A stretch of 64,000 nucleotides of DNA. Origin: Sciscionella sediminilitoris (GTDB taxonomy: Bacteria > Actinomycetota > Actinomycetes > Mycobacteriales > Pseudonocardiaceae). The notes beneath the pieces were generated by a model. That model searched no databases. It was not told the DNA's origin and worked only from the letters and a program-made list of their open reading frames with translations. This document shows positions 43,770-51,158 of the stretch, piece by piece; position 1 is the stretch's first letter, and the number at the start of each line of letters is the position of its first letter. Both the position numbers and the translations under genes were made by a program. The DNA lies in contig NZ_JALM01000003.1 in NCBI RefSeq assembly GCF_000737195.2, positions 1 through 64,000 of the forward strand. Direction: 5' to 3'.

Positions 43770-44467
43770 GATTCCTCGCTCAGGTTGGCCGCCACGATCT
43801 CCCGCACCACCTCGAGGTGCTTGGTGATCAGCCGCCGGGCCACCACGGGTTTTCCCGCCTCGATGGCGGCGAGGATGTCCAGGTGCTCGGCGTGGTCGCG
43901 CTCCCGGTCGTTGTAGATGCGCAGGATCTGGCGCTGCTCCGGGCCGTGCACCGACAGCAGCGAGTCCACGACCTCGGCGAGCACGGAATTGCCCGCGGTC
44001 TCGGCGATCAGCCGGTGGAAGTCCATGTTCTCGGTATGCAGGGCGGCGTCGTCACCGAGCTGCCCGGCCGCCCGCTCCAGGCACTCCCGCAACCGGTCCA
44101 CCTGCTCCCGGGTGCGGTTGCCCGCGGCGAGTTCGGCCAGCCGGGGTTCCACCAGCAGCCGCGCCTCGAGCAGTTCGTCGAACCGTTCCGGGGACAGCAC
44201 CCCGGCGTTGCGGTTCGGCAGCACGGTGCGCCCGATATTGGGCCCGACATAGATTCCCGAGCCGTGCTTGATCTCCACGATCTCGGTGGCCTGCAGGCTG
44301 CGCAGTGCCTCCCGCATGGTCGGGGTGGACACACCGAAGCGCTGGGCGAGATCCCGCGCGGTCGGCAGGGCGTCCCCGCGACCGAGCCCTTCGGCCCTGA
44401 TCAGCTGGATGGTCCAGTCGGCGAGGTTGGCCGACAGCGTGTTGTGCGTCATCGCCTGCTCGGTCAT
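43766..44467 (-). CDS. GntR-family (FadR/FCD subfamily) regulator of the carbohydrate cluster
   Basis: A 233-residue GntR protein: N-terminal winged helix (PTARDLAQRFGVSTPTMREALRSLQATEIVEIKHGSGIYV) and a C-terminal FCD ligand domain with DFHRLIAETAGN and the HAEHLDILAAIEAG metal-type histidine region. ATG 44467 has GGGAG 5 bases upstream; GTG 44473 does not fit as well. It lies inside the operon it probably controls through the dyad at 47717. Confidence 0.85.
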   Translation of the reverse strand: MTEQAMTHNTLSANLADWTIQLIRAEGLGRGDALPTARDLAQRFGVSTPTMREALRSLQATEIVEIKHGSGIYVGPNIGRTVLPNRNAGVLSPERFDELLEARLLVEPRLAELAAGNRTREQVDRLRECLERAAGQLGDDAALHTENMDFHRLIAETAGNSVLAEVVDSLLSVHGPEQRQILRIYNDRERDHAEHLDILAAIEAGKPVVARRLITKHLEVVREIVAANLSEES

Positions 44468-44476
44468 CGCCACTCC

Positions 44477-45655
44477 CTAGTGTTTCCGTCCTTCGGTGAC
44501 CGGCACATCCACGAACCGGGGCCGGTAGATCGAGGTGTCGGCGTAATTGTCGTTCGCCTGCGCGGGTTTCGTGGTGTCCAGGGTGTTCACGTTGTACGAG
44601 AGGGTGAGTCTTCCGCTGCCGCTCAGCTCCGGATGCACGTGCGCGTTGTAGCTGTACACCTTGTCGCTGGTGTGCCCGTTCGGTCCGGTGTAGACACTGC
44701 CGGGCGCGCCTTCCGGGGTCCGGTACAGCACGGTCTTCCCGGTGAACGGACCGTCCGGGGCGCAGCTGGTATAGGCCACGATCTCGTTGTTCCACTGCTT
44801 CGTGGTGTCCTGGGTGACGAGTACATAGGCGTCGCCGAGTTTGCTGACGCTGTACTCGTTGGCCACCCCGCCCAGCAACGGCGCGGAATCGGCCTCCTTG
44901 TCCGACCAGCCGTCCGCGGTGCGGAACTCCCATTTCCCGCTCAGGTCGGTCCCGCGCACCCTGGCCAGTTCCATGTTCTTCTCCGCGCCGTGATCACGCA
45001 CCCCGTACAGGTAGGTGTAACCGCCCTCGGTGAGCAGCCAGGAACCCCGCTCCACCAGGGGCAGCGCGGACGGCAGCGGATGGGTGTCGATCAGGTGCAG
45101 GTCGCCGAGCGAGTACCTGGCATAGAGGTTGCCGCGGAATTCCAGGTCTCCCAAGGGATCCTGGCTCCCCTTCGGCAGGTGCCACTGCAGGTACAGCACG
45201 GTGAGGGTATCGCCGGTGACCGACGCGGCCCCGACCCAGTACCAGTCGGTTTCCGGATCCGCGTCCGGCGGATGCAGCACCGCGTCCGGCCCCTTGCCGT
45301 ACACGGTGGACAGTTCGGTCCCGCGCTGGGTGACGAAGGAATTGTGGATGAACGGGGAATCCGGGGCCCGGGTGCCGTCCCCGCGCACCGGACCGAGGAA
45401 GGTGTCGGAGAACAGCCAGACGATCCGGCCATCGGGCAGCCGCACCGAATAGGTGCTGTCCCCGCCGGACCAGTTCCGGCCCGAGGCCTGTTCGCCGTAC
45501 CGGGAGAACTGCCCGGTCAGCTCGGTGTTCGCGGTACCCGTGCCGAAGCTCGGGCGCGTACAGTCGCCCGTTCCCGCTGCCTGCGCGGGAACGGCGGCGC
45601 ACAGCGTCGCGATCAGGCCCGCGGCGGCGAACACGGCCAGGCCGCGCGCGGTCAT
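44477..45655 (-). CDS. Secreted DUF4185/DUF5005-like beta-propeller protein
   Basis: A 392-residue exported protein: signal peptide (GLAVFAAAGLIATLCAAVPAQA), then repeats such as WLFSDTFLGPV, DWYWVGAASV, YLYGVRD and YSVSKLGDAYVLVTQD that look like blades of a five-bladed glycosidase-like propeller. DUF4185-type proteins are thought to bind or cleave polysaccharide. ATG overlaps the glycosidase stop (ATGA). Catalytic residues were not identified. Confidence 0.65.
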   Translation of the reverse strand: MTARGLAVFAAAGLIATLCAAVPAQAAGTGDCTRPSFGTGTANTELTGQFSRYGEQASGRNWSGGDSTYSVRLPDGRIVWLFSDTFLGPVRGDGTRAPDSPFIHNSFVTQRGTELSTVYGKGPDAVLHPPDADPETDWYWVGAASVTGDTLTVLYLQWHLPKGSQDPLGDLEFRGNLYARYSLGDLHLIDTHPLPSALPLVERGSWLLTEGGYTYLYGVRDHGAEKNMELARVRGTDLSGKWEFRTADGWSDKEADSAPLLGGVANEYSVSKLGDAYVLVTQDTTKQWNNEIVAYTSCAPDGPFTGKTVLYRTPEGAPGSVYTGPNGHTSDKVYSYNAHVHPELSGSGRLTLSYNVNTLDTTKPAQANDNYADTSIYRPRFVDVPVTEGRKH

Positions 45656-47706
45656 CGCTGTTCCCGGATGCCGTCGCGGTCCACCTCGTAGACCCGGCCC
45701 TGGATGCGCAGCCCACGCAGCCGCGCGTGCTCATCGAAGCGCTCCAGCCGTGGATTCGCGCTGACCTCGCCGTCCAGTCCCACGTCCACGCCGAACACCG
45801 ACTGGATCACCATGCCCGCGAAGCTGCCGCCCGAGGAGCACGCCCAGTCCATCAGGTACGGGTACTGCGGAAGTCCTTTCACCGCATGGTCTCCCTCGGC
45901 GAGGTGCCCCTGGGCCAGTGGTCCCCAGCGGCAGGCCTCCGCGAGCCCGGGCAGCCACTCCATCGCGGTTTCCGCGCCACCGAGCGCGCACAGTGCCGCG
46001 ACCGCTTCGGCGGGCCAGGCCGTGTACGCGCCGTTGTACTGGTGATCGGGTCGGATGCTGTAGGCCGCGTCCTCGTCGCAGGCCGAGAGCGCGCGCATCC
46101 ATTCCGGGGTACGCAGTTCCCGTTCGAAGAAAGCGATCATCTCCGCGCGCCGCCGCTGCGGGAGGTCACCGCCGATCGCCTGGCCCGCGGTGTTGAAGTC
46201 GTAGCAGTGCCGCACCGGGAGCAGGCTGCCGTCCGGCTGGCGCGCGTTCCAGTAGCCGCCGCCGTCCACGTAGAGCTCGCTCACCGCGCCGACCAGCTCC
46301 GCCGCGGCGGCACGCAGCCGCTCGGCCTCCTCCTGTTCGCCGAGCAGCCCGCGCGCCTCGGCGGCCGCGCGCATCGCCCACACGTTCGCCGCGTTCAGCC
46401 CGGCGACCTCGTGCACATAACTGGAAACGCATTCGAGCAGGTTGTCGGTTCCGCCGTAGTCGGCGAGCTCGCCGCTTCCGCGCAGGCCTTCCCAGGCGCG
46501 CGCCCATTCGGTCATGTGGTCGGCCACCCGCCGCGCACCACCCTGTTCGGTGGCGATCGTGCTGGACAACCAGTCGGTGTCCCCGCTCCAGCGCACGTAG
46601 TCGCGGGTCAGCCGGGTCATCGCGTAGTCGTTGACCGAATACCAGCAGCCGAACGGTTTCCCGGTGAGCCATTCGGTGCCGTAGTGGGTGTGAATGTCGG
46701 TGGTGATCCAGTGCTCGAGGTGGCGGCGCATGACGTTCGGTTCGAGCAGCGCGTGCACGGTCGAGCTGAGGCTGTAGTCCCAGATGAACGTCGCGGACTG
46801 CCAGTACCGCGGCATCAGGGTGTCGAAGGTACGCCCGAGCACGCTGTGCGGATTGTCCCTGCGGAAGTAGAGCACGCCGAGGATTCCGGTCCAGTACAGC
46901 CTGCGCAGCACCGGGGAATCGGTCTCCAGCACCGGAAGATGCCCGTCGAACAGGTCGTTGCCCGGTTCGAAGACCGCGGCAAGCGCGTGGTCCCACTGCT
47001 CGCGGGCCGCGTCGAGCAGCCCGGGAACATCCGCGATGAGCCGGTCGTACCCGGCGAGCGCATCCGTCTCGTTGTCCGCGAGCACGTGCAGATAACCGAA
47101 CGCCTCGGACTGTCCCGGTTGGACGGTGAGCTCGACCTCGGTGATGCGCTCGTCGATCCGGCTCGGCTCGGTGTCCAGGCCCTGTACGGCGACCGCTGCC
47201 GCGCTGCTGCCGAGCACCGCGCGCCGTTCGCGGTCGACCGCGAGGGAATTCTCGGTGCCACCGGGGAACGTGGAGTGCACCCCGCCGCCGTTGCGCACCG
47301 CGGTGGAGAACACCCGCAGCCCGATCCTGGTCGTGCGCGCGGTGAGTCCCTGATTGGCCACCTCGATGTGCACGGCGACGGCGGTCGTGTCCGGGACGCA
47401 CACCGTGGTGCTGGTGATCCGGAGGTCGCCGAAGACCGCGGTGCGCACCACCCGGTCCGGGCGCCAGCGCACCTCGACCGGGATCCCGAGCGAACGGAAC
47501 AGCCGTCCGTCCACATAGCACAGTGCGGTGCTCGTCGGTCCGTGTCCGAGTGGCGGGAAGTTCACCCCGCGCAGCCCGGTGAGATCGTGCTCGGCCTGTA
47601 CCGCACCGAGGAAGTTGGTCAGCCCCGGCGGGTTCACCATCTCGTCGAGCCGGTCGAGTACGGGATCCGCGGCGAGGTCTCCCACCGTTGGGATGTGCTG
47701 GTGCAT
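45652..47706 (-). CDS. Six-hairpin (alpha/alpha-barrel) glycoside hydrolase-like protein
   Basis: A 684-residue protein with no signal peptide. The N-terminal third is beta-rich (supersandwich-like); from about residue 265 comes a six-hairpin domain (RRLYWTGILGVLYFRR, SATFIWDYSLSSTVHALLEP, CWYSVNDYAMTRLTRDYV, YDFNTAGQAIGG). Members include GH78, GH63, GH94 and related families; I cannot choose among these, and catalytic acids are not assigned. ATG 47706 is 59 bases from the divergent esterase gene. First gene of the leftward operon. Confidence 0.7.
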   Translation of the reverse strand: MHQHIPTVGDLAADPVLDRLDEMVNPPGLTNFLGAVQAEHDLTGLRGVNFPPLGHGPTSTALCYVDGRLFRSLGIPVEVRWRPDRVVRTAVFGDLRITSTTVCVPDTTAVAVHIEVANQGLTARTTRIGLRVFSTAVRNGGGVHSTFPGGTENSLAVDRERRAVLGSSAAAVAVQGLDTEPSRIDERITEVELTVQPGQSEAFGYLHVLADNETDALAGYDRLIADVPGLLDAAREQWDHALAAVFEPGNDLFDGHLPVLETDSPVLRRLYWTGILGVLYFRRDNPHSVLGRTFDTLMPRYWQSATFIWDYSLSSTVHALLEPNVMRRHLEHWITTDIHTHYGTEWLTGKPFGCWYSVNDYAMTRLTRDYVRWSGDTDWLSSTIATEQGGARRVADHMTEWARAWEGLRGSGELADYGGTDNLLECVSSYVHEVAGLNAANVWAMRAAAEARGLLGEQEEAERLRAAAAELVGAVSELYVDGGGYWNARQPDGSLLPVRHCYDFNTAGQAIGGDLPQRRRAEMIAFFERELRTPEWMRALSACDEDAAYSIRPDHQYNGAYTAWPAEAVAALCALGGAETAMEWLPGLAEACRWGPLAQGHLAEGDHAVKGLPQYPYLMDWACSSGGSFAGMVIQSVFGVDVGLDGEVSANPRLERFDEHARLRGLRIQGRVYEVDRDGIREQR

Positions 47707-47716
47707 AAATTCATCT

Positions 47717-47761
47717 AATCACTTTATGTCTGTCCGGCCAAGAGGGAGACATCAAGTGATT
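47717..47761. promoter_or_regulatory. Long inverted repeat, probable GntR operator
   Basis: AATCACTTTATGTCT (47717-47731) and AGACATCAAGTGATT (47747-47761) are inverted copies matching at 14 of 15 positions, separated by 15 bases. They fill the gap between the divergent glycosidase and esterase operons, the natural control point for the GntR regulator encoded at 43766. Confidence 0.75.
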
Positions 47762-47763
47762 TA

Positions 47764-48738
47764 ATGACTTCCATGTTGTTCGGCATCGACGAGGCTGAGC
47801 TGCGCGGATACCGTCCCGCACGCCAGGAACCAGCGGACTTCGACACGTTCTGGGATCACACGCTCACCGAAACGACGGCATTCGCACTCGGCCCCGAATG
47901 CGTTCCGGTGGCAAGCCCGCTACGCACCGTCCGGGTGTTCGATGTGACGTTTCACGGATTCGGCGGCCAGGAAATCCGTGCCTGGCTGCAGATCCCGGAA
48001 AACGTACCCGGTCCGATGCCGTGTGTGATCGAGTACATCGGCTACACCGGTGGCCGCGGACTGCCCATCGACCGCCTGCTGTGGAGTGCTGCCGGATACG
48101 CGCAACTGGTCGTGGACACCCGCGGCCAGGGCACCGACACCCCGGACCCGGTCGGCGATCACACGCCCCAGGTCTCCGGATTCCTCACCAGGGGCGTGCT
48201 GGATCCGCTGCACCACTACTACCGCAGGGTGTTCGCGGATGCGGTGCGCGCGGTCGAGTTCGCACACGGCCACCCGGACATCGACGCGGAACGGGTGCTG
48301 CTGCACGGCGGCAGCCAGGGCGCCGCGATCGCACTCGCCGCCTCGATTCTCGCGCCACGGCGGGGTTTCGGGGTCGCCGCGCTGCTCGCCGATGTCCCTT
48401 TCCTCAGCGACATCCGGCACGCGGTCGAGCTCACCGAGGCCGATCCCTACGTGGAGCTTGCCCGCTACTGCCGCACCCATCCCGAACACACCACCCGGGC
48501 CTTCGCCACCCTCGACTACTTCGACGGTCTGCAGTTCGCGGTGCGCGCCCGGATTCCCGCGCTGTTCTCCGTGGCACTGCGCGACGAGGTCTGCCCGCCG
48601 CACACCGGGTTCGCGGTGCACAATCACTACGCGGGCCCGAAGGATCTCGTCGTCTGGCCCTATTCCGGGCACGAGGGCGGCGGCACGTTCCAGAAACAGC
48701 TCCAGCTCGAGTTCGCCGAGAAGATCAAGGAGTCGTGA
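47764..48738 (+). CDS. Acetylxylan esterase/cephalosporin deacetylase (CE7 family)
   Basis: A 324-residue CE7 esterase: RGQG (120-123), nucleophile Ser184 in HGGSQGAAIA, Asp274 in ALRDEVCPP and His303 in PYSGHEGGG complete the triad. No signal peptide, so it deacetylates imported oligosaccharides. ATG 47764 (or 47773) lies right next to the operator. It overlaps the SDR by one base. Confidence 0.9.
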   Translation: MTSMLFGIDEAELRGYRPARQEPADFDTFWDHTLTETTAFALGPECVPVASPLRTVRVFDVTFHGFGGQEIRAWLQIPENVPGPMPCVIEYIGYTGGRGLPIDRLLWSAAGYAQLVVDTRGQGTDTPDPVGDHTPQVSGFLTRGVLDPLHHYYRRVFADAVRAVEFAHGHPDIDAERVLLHGGSQGAAIALAASILAPRRGFGVAALLADVPFLSDIRHAVELTEADPYVELARYCRTHPEHTTRAFATLDYFDGLQFAVRARIPALFSVALRDEVCPPHTGFAVHNHYAGPKDLVVWPYSGHEGGGTFQKQLQLEFAEKIKES

Positions 48739-49511
48739 TGACACAGGGAGAATTCGCCGGATCGGTGGCGCTGGTGACCGGCGGCTCCGCAGGGATCGGG
48801 GCGGCGGCGGTGCGGCGGCTGCTCGAGGGCGGCGCGCAGGTCGCCTACTGCGGGACCGAGACCGCCGAACTTCCCGGGGCGAGCGGAACCGTGCTCGACG
48901 TGGCCGAGCCCGCCGCGGTCGCCGACTGGGTCACCGCGTGCGCGGAACGGTTCGGCGGTATCGACATTCTGGTCAACTCCGCGGGAATCCAGCGCTATGG
49001 CACCGCGGAGCACACCTCGGACGAGCTCTGGGACGAAGTGTTCGGGGTGAACGTGAAGGGCATCTTCCACGCCTGCCGCGCCGTGCTTCCGCACCTGCGC
49101 GCCCGGGGCGGCGGGGCCATCGTGAACGTCTCCTCGGTGCAGGCCTTCGTGGCTCAGACGAACGCGGCCGCCTACTGCGCGAGCAAGGGCGCGATCAACG
49201 CGTTCACCAAGGCCATGGCCGTGGATCACGCGCACGAGGGGATCCGGGTGAACGTCGTCTGCCCCGGATCGGTGCACACCCCGATGCTGCGCTGGGCGGT
49301 CGGACTCACCGCGGACGGGCGGGACACCGGGGAACTGCTCGGCGAACTCGGCGCGGCGCATCCGCTCGGGCGGGTCGCCGAACCGGAGGAGGTCGCCGAG
49401 CTGATCGCCTTCCTCGCCGGACCGCGCGCCTCATTCATCACCGGTTCCGAACACCGGGTGGACGGCGGGCTGCTCGCGGTGAACGCGGCGGAGGGACCTT
49501 ACCGGCCCTGA
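48738..49511 (+). CDS. Short-chain dehydrogenase (sugar or sugar-acid type)
   Basis: A 257-residue classical SDR: TGGSAGIG cofactor loop (about 14-21), NSAG in place of NNAG, VSSVQAF, YCASK catalytic pair, and VDGGLLAV at the end. ATG overlaps the esterase stop (TGATG); AAGGAG is 5 bases upstream. With the esterase it forms the rightward arm of the carbohydrate cluster and probably oxidises an aldose or uronate. Confidence 0.85.
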   Translation: MTQGEFAGSVALVTGGSAGIGAAAVRRLLEGGAQVAYCGTETAELPGASGTVLDVAEPAAVADWVTACAERFGGIDILVNSAGIQRYGTAEHTSDELWDEVFGVNVKGIFHACRAVLPHLRARGGGAIVNVSSVQAFVAQTNAAAYCASKGAINAFTKAMAVDHAHEGIRVNVVCPGSVHTPMLRWAVGLTADGRDTGELLGELGAAHPLGRVAEPEEVAELIAFLAGPRASFITGSEHRVDGGLLAVNAAEGPYRP

Positions 49512-49518
49512 ACCGGGG

Positions 49519-50463
49519 TCACCAGCGCTGCGCGAGGAACCGGGCCCCGTACTCGCACGCGGCCTTGGCCTCCGGAAGGGAGTCGGCGCCGAGCATCTGG
49601 AACCCGTGCACCTGCCCCGGCCAGATCTGCACCTCGCAGCGCCGCCCGCGCAGGGCTGCACCGAGCAGCTCCGCATCGGCGACCACGCACTCGGTGCCAC
49701 CGGTCTGCACCAGCACGGGCGGCCAGCCGCCGGTATCCGTCTCCAGCGGGGACAGCCGCGGATCATCGGTACGCCCATCGGGCAGGTAGGCCTCGAGCAG
49801 CCAGTTGACGGTCTTCGCGGGCGGGTACACCGGATCGGGCTGTTCGGCATCGCGTGCGCACGCCGCCTTCCCGGTGATGTCCACGGTCGGCGAGAGCAGC
49901 AGCGCGGCGCCGGGCATCGGCAGCCCGTTGCGGGCGAGATCCCCGAGCAGGCCCACGAGCAGATACGCCCCCGAGGACCCGCCGCCGAGGCGAATGGACT
50001 CGGCGGGGAATCCCGCGTCCAGCAGTCCCCGATACGCGGCGAGCACATCGTCCTGCGCGGCCGGGAAGGGATGCTCCGGCGCCAGCCGGTAACTCGGCAG
50101 GAACGCGGGCAACCCCGAACGCTGCGCATAGCGGGCCGCGAAACCCTGTTCTCCAGCAGGGGAACCCGCGACCAGACCGCCGCCGTGCACCCACAGCAGC
50201 ACACCGTTCGCGGCATCCGTCCCGGCATCGCCGACCAGCAACCCGGGTCTGCCGTAGGCGACCTCGCGCACCGTGCAGTCCTCCGGGGTCTTGACGCTCA
50301 ACAGCTTCTCCCCCATCGCCCGCGCCAGCCGCAGCCGGATCCCCTTCGGCCGCATCAGCCCCGCCATCCGCCGGTTGTGCCGCAGCTTGGCCAGCGCCCG
50401 CACACTCTCCTCGCTCGGCCGCTCGGGAATCGGGTTCGCGAAAAATCCGGTAAACGTCTCCAT
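49519..50463 (-). CDS. Alpha/beta hydrolase of the hormone-sensitive-lipase family
   Basis: A 314-residue esterase with the oxyanion motif HGGG (93-96), nucleophile Ser163 in GGSSG, and a C-terminal HGF motif (GQVHGFQML). Such enzymes act on short acyl esters or steroid esters. ATG 50463 is preceded by AAAGGAGGG. Divergent from a TetR gene across a large dyad, so probably induced through it. Confidence 0.85.
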   Translation of the reverse strand: METFTGFFANPIPERPSEESVRALAKLRHNRRMAGLMRPKGIRLRLARAMGEKLLSVKTPEDCTVREVAYGRPGLLVGDAGTDAANGVLLWVHGGGLVAGSPAGEQGFAARYAQRSGLPAFLPSYRLAPEHPFPAAQDDVLAAYRGLLDAGFPAESIRLGGGSSGAYLLVGLLGDLARNGLPMPGAALLLSPTVDITGKAACARDAEQPDPVYPPAKTVNWLLEAYLPDGRTDDPRLSPLETDTGGWPPVLVQTGGTECVVADAELLGAALRGRRCEVQIWPGQVHGFQMLGADSLPEAKAACEYGARFLAQRW

Positions 50464-50486
50464 TACACCCTCCTTTGCGTGTCAAA

Positions 50487-50514
50487 ACCATTCTAACCGA
50501 TCGGTCAGAATGGT
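50487..50514. promoter_or_regulatory. TetR operator 1, 28-bp dyad
   Basis: ACCATTCTAACCGA (50487-50500) faces TCGGTCAGAATGGT (50501-50514), 13 of 14 pairs complementary. It lies 24 bases before the esterase start. Its core TAACCGATCGGTCA recurs as operator 2. Confidence 0.82.
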
Positions 50515-50559
50515 GCACAGAGGTTTTACCGGCGAACCTCACCCGGGTGATAGTGTTCT

Positions 50560-50573
50560 TGACCGTGCGGTCA
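50560..50573. promoter_or_regulatory. TetR operator 2, overlapping the TetR start
   Basis: TGACCGTGCGGTCA is a perfect dyad of the same type as the core of operator 1 (consensus TRACCG-N2-CGGTCA), 66 bp away. It covers the GTG at 50565, suggesting direct autorepression. Confidence 0.75.
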
Positions 50574-51158
50574 GCAGGGCGCGACGAGGAGCGCAGGGAA
50601 TACCTCGTGCAGTGCGCGATCGAGGTGATCGCCGAGCTCGGGGTGAAGCGCGCCTCGCTGTCCGAGATCGCAAGCCGGGCGGCAATCACCAAGGGCGCGA
50701 TCTTTTACCACTTCACCAACCGCAAGGAACTACTGGACGCGGTGTTCACCACCGTCGCCGGGCGCGGGGCCGGGTTCATCCAGGAACGCATGGCCGGCGC
50801 GTCCGGCCCGACCGCGCGGCTGCGCGCCTATCTCGAGGCGTTCCCCGCCGCGCTCCTGATCGCCCCGAACGACATCCATGCGATGATCGCCGTCGCCGCC
50901 GAACACGAGCTCGGCGGGGATCCCGCGCTCGAGGAAATGGCCCTCGCCCCGATCGAGGAGATTCTGCGCGAGGGGCAGCGGACCGGCGAATTCCTGGATT
51001 TCCCGATCCGCTCGATGGCCTTGGCGATCCGGGGCACGACGGAAACGCTTCCCGGCTACGCGGCCCGCCATCCGGACCTGGATCTGACCGCCCACGGCCG
51101 GGCCCTCGCCGATCTTTTCGAACGCGCGGTCACCGGGACCGTGGCGCACAACGGCTGA
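50565..51158 (+). CDS. TetR-family regulator of the esterase
   Basis: A 197-residue TetR protein; HTH LSEIASRAAITKGAIFYHFTNRKELL near the N-terminus, C-terminal TetR_C-like region with LPGYAARHPDLD. The start is uncertain: GTG at 50565 (VRSAGRDEERREYL) fits the family best, and GTGs at 50547 and 50553 are alternatives; none has a Shine-Dalgarno sequence. Its 3' end overlaps the convergent fusion gene by 29 bases. Confidence 0.82.
   Translation: MRSAGRDEERREYLVQCAIEVIAELGVKRASLSEIASRAAITKGAIFYHFTNRKELLDAVFTTVAGRGAGFIQERMAGASGPTARLRAYLEAFPAALLIAPNDIHAMIAVAAEHELGGDPALEEMALAPIEEILREGQRTGEFLDFPIRSMALAIRGTTETLPGYAARHPDLDLTAHGRALADLFERAVTGTVAHNG

Noticed and set aside
45727-47718. 663-residue open frame opposite the glycosidase gene
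   Set aside because: GC-rich third-position shadow: low-complexity, Arg/Gly/His/Val-rich, no domain, no ribosome site; the minus-strand protein has clear glycosidase motifs.
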